13,835 nucleotides of DNA from Colimorpha sp045576855 (GTDB lineage Bacteria; Bacteroidota; Bacteroidia; Bacteroidales; P3): assembly GCA_045576855.1 (NCBI GenBank), contig JAZNHG010000024.1, positions 1-13,835 of the forward strand, given 5' to 3'. Shown one piece after another: positions 1-6,732 of the stretch. A program made the translations under genes and the position numbers. The notes under the pieces are model-generated. The model was not told where the DNA came from. It did not search any database and worked only from the letters and a program-made list of their open reading frames with translations. Position 1 is the first letter of the stretch. Every line of letters starts with the position of its first letter.

Positions 1-76
1 GCCCCCACGGAGGCGTCGGCCCGCCTGCTTTTTCGGCTGCAAGTAGATGAATTGCTGGCGCATGCGCGAAAAATTC

Positions 77-109
77 TTTTGGCCATGTCGATAATTAATT
101 GTACTTTTG
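77..109 (+). promoter_or_regulatory. Bacteroidota-type promoter of the AgcS symporter gene
   Basis: TTTTG at 77-81 and TACTTTTG at 102-109 are 20 bp apart. This is an exact match to the Bacteroidota primary sigma factor consensus TTTG, 19-21 bp, TAnnTTTG. Transcription should start a few bases after 110, giving a leader of about 15-20 nt that is A-rich and lacks a Shine-Dalgarno sequence. Its position rules out the upstream TTG at 99 as the start codon, because that codon lies inside the promoter. Confidence 0.85.
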
Positions 110-131
110 CACTCGAAAAAAAACAGACACT

Positions 132-1703
132 ATGAGAGGATTGCTGGAATGGCTGGCGGCAGCCGTGGCGACGGTCAACAGCTGGGTGTGGAGCCCGGCG
201 CTGGTGGCGCTCTGCCTGGCGGCGGGGCTGTATTTTTCCCTGCGGACACGATTTGTACAGGTGCGCCGGTTTGGCGAGATGGTGCGTCTGCTGTTCGGCA
301 GTGCGGGCCGGGACAAGCGGAAGGTGGGCATCTCGTCGTTCCAGGCTTTCGCAATGGCGCTGTCGGGCCGTGTGGGCACGGGCAATATCGTCGGCGTGGC
401 CACAGCCATCGGCTTCGGCGGCCCCGGGGCCATCGTGTGGATGTGGGCCATAGCCTTCTTCGGCGCGGGCAGTGCCTTTGTCGAGGCCACGCTGGCCCAG
501 ATATACAAGGAGAACCACAACGGGCAGTTCCGCGGCGGCCCGGCCTACTACATCGAGTCCGGACTGCGCTCGCCCTTCTTCGGCGCCCTCTTCGCGGTAC
601 TGGCGGCGGTGGCATGCGGCATCTTCCTGCCACCGGTGCAGTGCAACGGCATCGCGCTCTCCTGCGCCCGCTCCTTCGGCGTGCCCGTATGGGCGGTAGG
701 GCTCACAGTGGCGGTGCTCATCGCCACGGTCATCATCGGCGGCGTGAAGCGTATAGCCAACGTGGCGCAGGTGGTGGCACCGGTGATGGCGCTCATCTAC
801 ATCCTGCTCTCCGTCGTGGTGCTGGCCGTGCACTGGCAGGTGGTGCCCGATGTCTTCCTGCAGATGCTGCGCGGCGCCGTGGGCGTCAACGAGGTGGGCG
901 GGGCGCTGCTGGGCAGCACCATCGCCTGGGGCGTGAAGCGCGGCATCTACAGCAACGAGGCCGGCCAGGGCACAGGCGCCATAGTGGCCGCCGCCGCCAA
1001 GGTGAGCCATCCCGTGAAGCAGGGCCTGGTGCAAGCCTTCTCGGTCTACATCGACACCCTGCTGGTATGCACCGCCACGGCCATGATGATACTGGCCTGC
1101 CGCACCTACAACATCATCGCAAGCGTCACCCCGGTGGTGGGCGGCGAGGCCGTGGTGACCTACCTGCAGCAGAACCCCCAAGCCCCGCTCGGCGAACCCG
1201 GCGTCTTCTACACCAGCGGCGCCATCGGCACCGTGGTCGGACACCGCATGGGCGACATGGTCATCTCCGTCGCACTCTTCTTCTTCGCCTTCACCACCAT
1301 CATGGCCTACTACTACTATGCCGAGACCAACCTGGTCTACCTCTTCAACCGCTGGCGCCGCCGCATCTACAAGAAGCACCCCGAACGGCTGGACGAGCTG
1401 GAGCGCGCCGACATGCACCTCGGCGACGACAGCGGCGAACGGCTGGTCGTGTGGGCGCTGCGCATCGGCACCGTAGCGGCCGTCTTCGCAGGCTCGCTGG
1501 TGGGCAGCGGCACCGTCTGGACCCTGGGCGACATAGGCGTGGGCATCATGGCCTGGATCAACATCGCTGCCATACTGCTGCTCTCGCCCAAAGCACTGCG
1601 TGCACTGAAAGACTACGAGCGGCAGAAGCGCGCCGGACGCGAACCGCAATTCGACCCGCAGGCCCTCGGCATCGAAGGCTGCGAATACTGGAAGGCCGAA
1701 TAG
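132..1703 (+). CDS. Alanine/glycine:sodium symporter, AgcS family
   Basis: Inner-membrane secondary transporter predicted to import alanine or glycine with sodium. The 523 residues are strongly hydrophobic, with roughly ten or eleven membrane segments. Family signatures are clear. The segment around residues 78-125 contains GRVGTGNIVGVATAIGFGGP followed by WMWAIAFFGAGSAFVEATLA. GGPAYYIESGL lies at about 135-145. A later stretch reads RGIYSNEAGQGTGAIVAAAA and then HPVKQGLVQ, matching the family's SNEAGxGxxxIAAAAA...HPVxQGLV block. The ATG at 132 is chosen because the in-frame TTG at 99 falls inside the promoter, and MRGLLEW begins a normal N-terminus. It stands alone: promoter just upstream, and a repeat-rich gene-free stretch after the TAG stop. 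Length and motifs are intact. The family is certain; the preferred substrate (alanine, glycine or another small amino acid) cannot be read from sequence. Confidence 0.95.
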   Translation: MRGLLEWLAAAVATVNSWVWSPALVALCLAAGLYFSLRTRFVQVRRFGEMVRLLFGSAGRDKRKVGISSFQAFAMALSGRVGTGNIVGVATAIGFGGPGAIVWMWAIAFFGAGSAFVEATLAQIYKENHNGQFRGGPAYYIESGLRSPFFGALFAVLAAVACGIFLPPVQCNGIALSCARSFGVPVWAVGLTVAVLIATVIIGGVKRIANVAQVVAPVMALIYILLSVVVLAVHWQVVPDVFLQMLRGAVGVNEVGGALLGSTIAWGVKRGIYSNEAGQGTGAIVAAAAKVSHPVKQGLVQAFSVYIDTLLVCTATAMMILACRTYNIIASVTPVVGGEAVVTYLQQNPQAPLGEPGVFYTSGAIGTVVGHRMGDMVISVALFFFAFTTIMAYYYYAETNLVYLFNRWRRRIYKKHPERLDELERADMHLGDDSGERLVVWALRIGTVAAVFAGSLVGSGTVWTLGDIGVGIMAWINIAAILLLSPKALRALKDYERQKRAGREPQFDPQALGIEGCEYWKAE

Positions 1704-1771
1704 CCGCCACACACCCGGCGCCACACGCCCGGCAGCACACATCCAAGCAGCACACAATCAACACACTGACA

Positions 1772-1807
1772 ACTTACCAACACCTACCGTGGTAGATGTT
1801 GGTAAGT
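1772..1807. repeat. 17-bp inverted repeat (hairpin) after the symporter gene
   Basis: The left arm acttaccaacacctacc (1772-1788) is complementary to the right arm ggtagatgttggtaagt (1791-1807) at 16 of 17 positions, with a C/A mismatch in the middle and only two bases between the arms. It lies 68 nt after the symporter stop. No T-tract follows, so it is not a standard intrinsic terminator, although it may still halt RNA polymerase or protect the 3' end. The right arm is part of the tandem repeat that follows, so the left arm could pair with several later units. Confidence 0.75.
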
Positions 1808-1852
1808 CGTTGATAAGTCGTTGGTAAGTCGTTGGTAAGTCGATGATAGGTT
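1798..1852 (+). repeat. 11-bp tandem repeat, four units plus a degenerate fifth
   Basis: Units gttggtaagtc (1798-1808), gttgataagtc (1809-1819), gttggtaagtc (1820-1830) and gttggtaagtc (1831-1841) are followed by a decayed copy, gatgataggtt (1842-1852). The 11-bp period is close to one helical turn. The unit read in reverse complement shares a CYTACCAMC-like core with the repeat at 6584-6635. It lies between the symporter gene and the rubrerythrin promoter. Function is unknown. Confidence 0.85.
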
Positions 1853-2100
1853 GAGAACCTGTCTTTCAGTGGATTACAAGGGCCGTTTTTCGCGTCACAA
1901 CAGGTGGGGGTATTTTCCCCTTGGCTGCGGGTTCCCCACCCCCACCCGACGGCCACACGCCCGCACCGCCGGCGGCGCCCACCGCCGGCACGCCGGCGCC
2001 ACACACCGCGGGAGGCCACCACTGCCGTCGCACACCGCATTTGATTTACAACGCCTTATCACCACCGCCGGACTGCTTGCCGCCGGCAGCGAAAAAAATA

Positions 2101-2132
2101 TTTCTCCATGTCGCGAAAAAGTAGTACTTTTG
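2101..2132 (+). promoter_or_regulatory. Bacteroidota-type promoter of the rubrerythrin gene
   Basis: TACTTTTG at 2125-2132 is a perfect -7 element. TTTC at 2101-2104 sits 20 bp upstream as a one-mismatch -33 element. The leader would be about 40 nt, A-rich, without a Shine-Dalgarno sequence. The bases after the -7 box (gcattccgaaaa) resemble those after the symporter promoter. It probably drives rubrerythrin, lpxK and the TSCPD gene together. Confidence 0.8.
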
Positions 2133-2180
2133 CATTCCGAAAACAAGGCAAATATCAACCCTAAAACAAAAAACAATACA

Positions 2181-2723
2181 ATGAGCAAAAAGTATATCTG
2201 CCCCGTGTGCGGCTACGTCTACGAGGGCGACGAGATGCCGGAGAAGTGCCCCATCTGCGGCCAACCTATGAAAGAGGTGACGGAAGAAGGCAAGACCTGG
2301 GCAGCCGAACACGTGCTCGGCGTGGCCAAGGACGCCCCCGAAGACATCAAGAACGACCTCCGCGGCTGCTTCGAAGGCGAATGCAAAGAGGTAGGCATGT
2401 ACCTGGCAATGGCCCGTGTGGCTCACCGCGAGGGCTATCCCGAAGTGGGCATGTACTTTGAGAAGGCCGCCTTCGAGGAGGCCGACCACGCCGCCAAGTT
2501 CGCCGAACTGCTGGGCGAGATACTCTCCGACAGCACCGCCGAGAACCTGCGCGTGCGTGCCGAGGCCGAATACGGTGCCACCGCCGGCCGCGCCGACATC
2601 GCCAAGCGTGCCAAGGCCCTCAACCTCGACGCCATCCACGACACCGTCCACGAGATAGGCCGCGACGAAGCCCGCCACGGCAAAGCCTTCGAAGGTCTGC
2701 TGAAGCGCTACTTCAAGCAATAA
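2181..2723 (+). CDS. rbr: Reverse-type rubrerythrin (NADH/H2O2 peroxidase)
   Basis: Cytoplasmic peroxide-reducing non-haem iron protein that protects anaerobes from oxidative stress. The 180 residues begin with a rubredoxin-type site, with CPVC at 7-10 and CPIC at 23-26 (cysteines 7, 10, 23, 26). A four-helix ferritin-like di-iron domain follows. Likely metal ligands are E67, E100 with H103 (EEADH), an acidic residue near E130, and E163 with H166 (EARH). The rubredoxin domain is N-terminal, the reverse of classical rubrerythrin, and this form is often annotated as NADH peroxidase in Bacteroides. The ATG at 2181 is chosen because the rubredoxin motif starts there and the promoter lies between 2101 and 2132; the frame is open further upstream, but only through repeats and the promoter. 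lpxK begins 46 nt downstream with no obvious promoter between. Confidence 0.95.
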   Translation: MSKKYICPVCGYVYEGDEMPEKCPICGQPMKEVTEEGKTWAAEHVLGVAKDAPEDIKNDLRGCFEGECKEVGMYLAMARVAHREGYPEVGMYFEKAAFEEADHAAKFAELLGEILSDSTAENLRVRAEAEYGATAGRADIAKRAKALNLDAIHDTVHEIGRDEARHGKAFEGLLKRYFKQ

Positions 2724-2769
2724 AACACCGCCGTATCACGGACTTCAACCCGCAAAAAACAACACCCAA

Positions 2770-3912
2770 ATGAGTTTCCGCACCACCATAAGCCGACTTC
2801 TGTTCCCGCTGACCATGTGGTATGCCGTCGGAGTGGCGGTGCGGAACTTCCTGTTCGCCATCGGCATCAAGCGGCAGCAGGCGCCCCACATCACCACCAT
2901 CGGAGTGGGCAACCTGGCCGTCGGCGGCACTGGCAAGACCCCCCACGTGGAGTATCTGCTCGACCTGCTGGCCGACTGCTACCGCACCGCCATGCTCAGC
3001 CGGGGCTACAAACGCCGCAGCAAAGGCTTCGTCCTCGACGATGGCAGCCACGACACCGCGCTGCTGGGCGACGAACCAGCCATGATAGCGCGCAAATACC
3101 CCCACGTGCAGGTGGCCGTATGCGAAAAACGCGTCGAGGGCGTGCAGTGCCTGATGGCCCTGTCCACCCCGCCCGAGCCAACCGACACAGCCGAGGCGGA
3201 CGCCCCCGCCGCGCCGCCAGAGCCCGTCCCAGAGCCACTGCAGCTCATCATCCTCGACGACGTCTACCAGCACCGGCAAATCAAGCCCAACATCAACATC
3301 CTGCTCACGGAGTACCACCACCCCTACTATAGCGACCACATACTGCCCTACGGCAACCTGCGCGAATTCCGCTCCGCCCGCCGCCACGCCGGCATCGTGA
3401 TAGTCACCAAGAGCCCCGCCCGGCTCAACCCCATCGACAAACACAACATCATCCACGACCTGAAGCTGCAGAACTACCAAAAAGTCTTCTTCTCCTACCT
3501 GCAGTACGGCGACCTGCTGACCCTCGACGGGCGCCCCGCCGACATCGACCTGCGCCGGCTGGAGCAGGTACTTGTGGTCACCGGCATCGCCCATCCGGCC
3601 CCGATGCTCGAAGAGATACGCCGCAGCTGCAAGGCGCAGCACATGGCCTTCGCCGACCACCACCACTACACCCCGCGCGACATAGCCCGCATAGGCGACA
3701 CCTTCAGCGCCATGCCCGCCCAGCGCAAGGTAATTGTCACCACCGAAAAAGACGCCGCGCGCCTGCGTGGCCTCACCGCCGACCTGCCCGTCTACGTGCT
3801 GCCCGTCCGGGTGGCCTTCCATCAGGACGGCGACCTCTCGTTCGACCAACTCATCGAGTCCTCGGTCCGCGAGAACATTTCTTTCCTCAGCAAACTGAGT
3901 ATCTGGAACTAA
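2770..3912 (+). CDS. lpxK: Tetraacyldisaccharide 4'-kinase (lipid A synthesis)
   Basis: LpxK transfers phosphate from ATP to the 4' position of the tetraacyl disaccharide 1-phosphate to make lipid IVA, at the cytoplasmic face of the inner membrane. The 380 residues open with a hydrophobic, membrane-associated N-terminal segment (about 8-32). The P-loop GNLAVGGTGKTP lies at 47-58, SRGYKRRSKG at 77-86, and the catalytic-site DDxxQHR motif appears as DDVYQHR at 163-169. A late TTEKDAARL motif also fits the family. Unusually, residues 132-156 form a Pro/Glu/Ala-rich insertion directly before the strand leading to DDVYQHR. The start has an A-rich leader and lies 46 nt after rubrerythrin; the TSCPD gene follows after 5 nt. 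I infer one operon. No missing catalytic residue is seen. Confidence 0.95.
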   Translation: MSFRTTISRLLFPLTMWYAVGVAVRNFLFAIGIKRQQAPHITTIGVGNLAVGGTGKTPHVEYLLDLLADCYRTAMLSRGYKRRSKGFVLDDGSHDTALLGDEPAMIARKYPHVQVAVCEKRVEGVQCLMALSTPPEPTDTAEADAPAAPPEPVPEPLQLIILDDVYQHRQIKPNINILLTEYHHPYYSDHILPYGNLREFRSARRHAGIVIVTKSPARLNPIDKHNIIHDLKLQNYQKVFFSYLQYGDLLTLDGRPADIDLRRLEQVLVVTGIAHPAPMLEEIRRSCKAQHMAFADHHHYTPRDIARIGDTFSAMPAQRKVIVTTEKDAARLRGLTADLPVYVLPVRVAFHQDGDLSFDQLIESSVRENISFLSKLSIWN

Positions 3913-3917
3913 ACCCC

Positions 3918-4163
3918 ATGCACTATACCTACAACACCTTTGGCACCTGCAGTGCCCGCATTGAGTTCGACGTCGAAGAAGGGCGTCTGCACAACGTAGT
4001 ATTTCTCGGAGGCTGCAACGGCAACCTGCAAGGCATCGGCCGTCTGGTGGAGGGAATGCCCGCCACCGACGTGATATCGCGCCTCGAAGGCATCAGCTGC
4101 AACGGCGGCCCCACCTCCTGCCCCGACCAGCTGGCCCGCGCCCTGCGACAGGTTATTTCTTGA
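3918..4163 (+). CDS. Small TSCPD-domain protein (TIGR03905-like)
   Basis: An 81-residue protein consisting of one TSCPD domain, named after the Thr-Ser-Cys-Pro-Asp motif seen here at residues 66-70. Four cysteines (11, 33, 61, 68) sit in the family context: GTCS at 9-12, GGCNGN at 31-36, GISCNGGPTSCPD at 58-70. The same domain occurs at the C-terminus of some class II ribonucleotide reductases. The stand-alone protein has no established function, and the cysteine pattern suggests metal binding or redox (inference). It starts 5 nt after the lpxK stop, so it is almost certainly on that transcript. Its 3' end overlaps the convergent gene on the other strand by 11 bp (4153-4163), leaving no room for a terminator. 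Confidence 0.88.
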   Translation: MHYTYNTFGTCSARIEFDVEEGRLHNVVFLGGCNGNLQGIGRLVEGMPATDVISRLEGISCNGGPTSCPDQLARALRQVIS

Positions 4164-5136
4164 TATAGCTTAGGAAATCGAGGTCGATGCTGAGGCTGAC
4201 GAATGGCTTGAGGAGCCAGGCTTTGGCGGTGACGTCGTCGATGCTCTCGCCGTGGATGAGCACCTCGTTGGTGCTACGCCCCTCGGCCAGCACCTGATAC
4301 TCCGCCACATTGAACCCGGCACTAAAGTAGAAGAAGTCTACAAAGCGGAAGCTGGCGCCGACATAGAAGTTCTTGAACAAGTTGCTGCCGCCAAATCCGA
4401 CGTAAAGACCCAGGTCGTAGGCAAAATCCTGGTCGAACTTGGGCAGCTCGCCAGTCTTCAGCTTATGGCTCTTGTTGAACATGGGAGTGAGGTCCCAGAG
4501 CATCACCGAGGCGCCAGTGACATAGTCGAACTCTATATTGCCGGCATTGCGGTTGGCTATGTGGCGGTCGCCATTGGCGTCCAGACGTATCTCCCAGGCG
4601 GGGGTACGGTAGAAGCGCATGGCCACACCCTGTATGGGGCGCACCTTCTTCTTGCGGTTGGTGGCGGCGGCCACCTTCTCCTCTGCCGCCCGGGCGCGCT
4701 CGGCCAGATACTTGTTGGCCTCCTCCTTGCGCACGGCTTCTATCTCGGCCACACGCACTATGCTGCGCAGCGAGTCGACAATACGGATATAATAATTGCG
4801 TTCGGCCTCCAGCTTCTCCTTGTCCACGCCGTTGGCCGAGAGTATCTCGCGGTAGAACACCTCCTTCTCCTGCAGCGCCTTGAGGGCCGCCGTGTCCGCC
4901 TCGCGACGGACTATGGTGTCGGTGCGGATGATATATACCGAGTCGACGCGCAGGAGCGTGACGGTGTCGGTATGGAGCAGATAGACGGTGTCGTGCACCG
5001 GGGACACGGGGGCCGCCGGTGCAGCCTCCACCTCCTCCCAGGTACCTACGCCGACTTCGGCCAGCGTGTCTATCACCTGTGCCCGCACGAGGGCACACGG
5101 CAGGAGGAACAATGCTATAAGCAGCAGGCGTTTCAT
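4153..5136 (-). CDS. Secreted coiled-coil envelope protein of unknown function
   Basis: 327 residues, not recognised as a named family. A Sec signal peptide is clear: MKR, a hydrophobic stretch, then ALVRA|Q with likely cleavage after residue 19. Residues 49-88 form five 8-residue units of the pattern D(T/S)(V/I)xhhR(T/V), for example DTVYLLHT, DTVTLLRV, DSVYIIRT. Residues about 81-160 are charged and heptad-like (coiled coil), ending in NRKKK. The C-terminal half (about 168-327) alternates aromatic and polar residues with many glycines, as in outer-membrane beta-sheet proteins (for example LGLYVGFGGSNLF and VGASFRFVDFFYFSAGF). Bacteroidota OmpA-like proteins often carry similar DTV-rich linkers, so an outer-membrane or periplasmic location is likely (inference). 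Its ATG overlaps the hisS stop as ATGA, so the two should be translationally coupled. The frame is open upstream inside hisS, but the signal peptide fixes the start. Confidence 0.8.
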   Translation of the reverse strand: MKRLLLIALFLLPCALVRAQVIDTLAEVGVGTWEEVEAAPAAPVSPVHDTVYLLHTDTVTLLRVDSVYIIRTDTIVRREADTAALKALQEKEVFYREILSANGVDKEKLEAERNYYIRIVDSLRSIVRVAEIEAVRKEEANKYLAERARAAEEKVAAATNRKKKVRPIQGVAMRFYRTPAWEIRLDANGDRHIANRNAGNIEFDYVTGASVMLWDLTPMFNKSHKLKTGELPKFDQDFAYDLGLYVGFGGSNLFKNFYVGASFRFVDFFYFSAGFNVAEYQVLAEGRSTNEVLIHGESIDDVTAKAWLLKPFVSLSIDLDFLSYIKK

Positions 5137-6485
5137 TTCAGACGCTCGATCAATTGGTCGACAGTCAGGGTCTCCTGCGTGCCGGCGGTCATATCCTTGA
5201 GGGTGACTGTGCCGTCGCGCATCTCGCTTTCGCCGACGAAGGCCACGTAGGGGAATCCCTTGCGGTTGGCATAGTCCATCTGTTTTTTCATCTTGGCGGC
5301 ATCGGGATAGATGAGGGTGGCGATGCCGGCGGCGCGCAGACGGCAGGCACAGCGGAGGCAGTGCTTCTGCTCCTCGGCGCCGAAGTTGACGAACATCACG
5401 CGGGCCGGCTGGCCGAGGTCGGCCGGGAAGAGGCCGAGTTCGGTGAGCACGTCGTAGATGCGGTCGGCGCCAAACGAGATGCCCACACCGCTCACGCCCG
5501 GCATGCCGAAGATGCCGGTCAGGTTGTCGTAGCGTCCACCGCCGCAGATGGAGCCAATCTGCACATCGCGGGCCTTGACCTCGAAGATGGCGCCAGTGTA
5601 GTAGTTGAGGCCGCGTGCCAGGGTGAGGTCCAGCTCCACCTCGCAGCCCAGGTCGAAGAGGCCGATGAGGTTGAATAGCTCGCCAGTCTCCTCCACGCCC
5701 TTGAGGCCCACCTCGATGCCGGCAAAGAGTTCGCGCAGGCGGGCCAGCTTCTGGCCTGCATCGCCCTGCAACTCGAACACTGGGTTGAGCGCCACTATCT
5801 GTTCCTCGCCGAGACCACGCTCGCGCAGTTCGGCACGCACGTTGTCGAGCCCGATTTTGTCCAGCTTGTCGATGGCCACGGTGATGTCCACCAGCTTGTC
5901 CGGCGCCCCGATGAGTTCGGCTATACCGGCCAGGATCTTGCGGTTGTTCACCTTCACCGTCACACGGATGGCCAGTCTGCGAAACACTTCGCCAATCATC
6001 TGCACCAGCTCCAGCTCGTTGAGCATCGAGTCGGAGCCAATCATATCGGCGTCGCACTGGTAGAACTCGCGGTAGCGTCCCTTCTGCGGCCGGTCGGCGC
6101 GCCACACGGGTTGCAGCTGGTAGCGGCGGAAGGGAAGCTGCAGCTGGTCGCGGTGCTGCACCACAAAGCGAGCGAAGGGCACCGTGAGGTCGTAGCGCAA
6201 GCCGCGCTCGCATATCTGCGGCGCCACCTTGTGGTAGTCCTGACTGAAGTCCACCCCGTCCATGAAGTCGCCGCTGTTGAGCACCTTGAAGAGCAGCTTG
6301 TCGCCCTCTTCGCCGTATTTACCCATCAGCGTGCTCAGGTTCTCGAGCGACGGAGTCTCTATCGGCTCGAAGGCAAATTCGCGAAACACCGAGCGTATGG
6401 TGTCGAATATATAATTGCGACGCGCCATCTCCACGGGCAGAAAATCGCGCGTTCCCTTTGGTATTGAGCACTTAACGTTAGCCAT
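5133..6485 (-). CDS. hisS: Histidyl-tRNA synthetase
   Basis: Class II aminoacyl-tRNA synthetase that charges tRNA-His in the cytoplasm. The 450 residues show the family blocks in order: the GTRDFLP start region (11-17), RYDLTVPFARFV (97-108), motif 2 around WRADRPQKGRYREFYQCDAD (128-147), the histidine-specific LARGLNYYTGAIFEV block (289-303), GGGRYDNLTG (315-324), motif 3 GVGISFGADR (333-342), and a C-terminal anticodon-binding domain (about 360-450). The start is ATG at 6485: residues from here match the family, and the promoter at 6505-6536 excludes the earlier in-frame start at 6515. The stop overlaps the next gene's start (ATGA at 5133-5136). Confidence 0.97.
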   Translation of the reverse strand: MANVKCSIPKGTRDFLPVEMARRNYIFDTIRSVFREFAFEPIETPSLENLSTLMGKYGEEGDKLLFKVLNSGDFMDGVDFSQDYHKVAPQICERGLRYDLTVPFARFVVQHRDQLQLPFRRYQLQPVWRADRPQKGRYREFYQCDADMIGSDSMLNELELVQMIGEVFRRLAIRVTVKVNNRKILAGIAELIGAPDKLVDITVAIDKLDKIGLDNVRAELRERGLGEEQIVALNPVFELQGDAGQKLARLRELFAGIEVGLKGVEETGELFNLIGLFDLGCEVELDLTLARGLNYYTGAIFEVKARDVQIGSICGGGRYDNLTGIFGMPGVSGVGISFGADRIYDVLTELGLFPADLGQPARVMFVNFGAEEQKHCLRCACRLRAAGIATLIYPDAAKMKKQMDYANRKGFPYVAFVGESEMRDGTVTLKDMTAGTQETLTVDQLIERLK

Positions 6486-6504
6486 AGCAAATAATTTCAG
6501 ACTG

Positions 6505-6536
6505 CAAAGATACATTTTTTCCCCATTCCATGCAAA
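6505..6536 (-). promoter_or_regulatory. Bacteroidota-type promoter of hisS
   Basis: Read on the minus strand, TTTG (6536-6533), 20 bp, TATCTTTG (6512-6505) is an exact match to the Bacteroidota consensus. The hisS ATG is at 6485, so the leader is only about 10-15 nt, with no Shine-Dalgarno sequence and no room for a tRNA-sensing leader. Bases after the -7 box (cagtctgaaa) resemble those at the symporter and rubrerythrin promoters. Confidence 0.85.
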
Positions 6537-6583
6537 TTAAAGTTGCCCGCTGCATGCTTTTCGGAGGCCGCCGCCGAGGGGTC

Positions 6584-6635
6584 ATCCTACCACCATCCTA
6601 CCATCAACCTACCACCATCCTACCACCATCCTACC
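6584..6635 (+). repeat. 11-bp-period tandem repeat in the hisS/peptidase divergent region
   Basis: The stretch reads atcctaccacc, atcctacc, atcaacctaccacc, atcctaccacc, atcctacc, then a run of five T (6636-6640). The basic unit is 11 bp, with two shortened copies and one lengthened copy. It shares the CTACCA core, on this strand, with the left arm of the inverted repeat at 1772-1788 (compare taccaacacctacc with taccatcaacctacc). It lies between the divergent hisS promoter and the peptidase gene, upstream of both transcription units. Function is unknown. Confidence 0.8.
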
Positions 6636-6683
6636 TTTTTAACATTTCGGGCGCCACTTTTGTGCACCGAAAAAGTTCCCGAG

Positions 6684-6711
6684 TTGCATTTATTTTTTTT
6701 TCGTAATTTTG
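6684..6711 (+). promoter_or_regulatory. Probable promoter of the C25 peptidase gene
   Basis: TAATTTTG at 6704-6711 is a perfect -7 element, preceded by a T-rich tract. The only -33 candidate is TTG at 6684-6686, spaced 17 bp instead of 19-21, so this promoter is weaker or differently recognised than the others. A second -7-like element, cacttttg, lies at 6655-6662 without a good -33 box. The leader to the ATG at 6733 would be about 15 nt. Confidence 0.55.
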
Positions 6712-6732
6712 CCGTCGGTCCAGACTGGCCGC

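Larger units (their letters stand above)
1704..2100. other. Gene-free, repeat-bearing intergenic region
   Basis: The stretch between the symporter stop and the rubrerythrin promoter has no supportable gene. The first 60 nt after the stop are rich in C and A on the + strand. An inverted repeat and 11-bp tandem repeats follow (listed separately). From about 1940 to 2030 the sequence is very GC-rich, with short palindromic runs such as ccgccggcgg. Open frames here encode only Pro/Ala/Thr/Gly-rich peptides and have no recognisable start, so I read them as composition artefacts. No T-tract terminator is visible for the symporter transcript. Confidence 0.7.

Noticed and set aside
1..98. Possible end or start of another gene at the left edge (an open + frame from base 1; a minus-strand ATG at 63 running off the edge).
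   Set aside because: The + frame runs through the symporter promoter to a stop at 133-135, and the minus-strand piece is 21 codons without a promoter or recognisable protein. Too little sequence to support a gene.
107..1795. A 562-codon open frame on the + strand overlapping the symporter.
   Set aside because: Arg/His/Gly-rich, no hydrophobic segments or motifs; the symporter frame is unmistakable.
1798..1852. CRISPR array.
   Set aside because: Units are 11 bp with no spacers and no cas genes nearby. The same applies to 6584-6635.
1961..2010. GC-rich palindromes as a terminator for the symporter gene.
   Set aside because: No T-tract on either strand and about 260 nt after the stop; probably composition.
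2046..2720. Minus-strand open frame opposite rubrerythrin.
   Set aside because: Antisense shadow of a clearly identified gene, covering the promoter as well.
2713..3849. A 378-codon open frame on the minus strand opposite lpxK.
   Set aside because: Val/Gly/His-rich composition typical of antisense to GC-rich genes; lpxK has clear motifs on the other strand.
5137..6213. Open frame continuing upstream of the coiled-coil protein on the minus strand, about 360 codons.
   Set aside because: It lies wholly inside hisS in another frame, is Arg/Pro-rich, and the signal peptide fixes the true start at 5136. High GC keeps shadow frames open.
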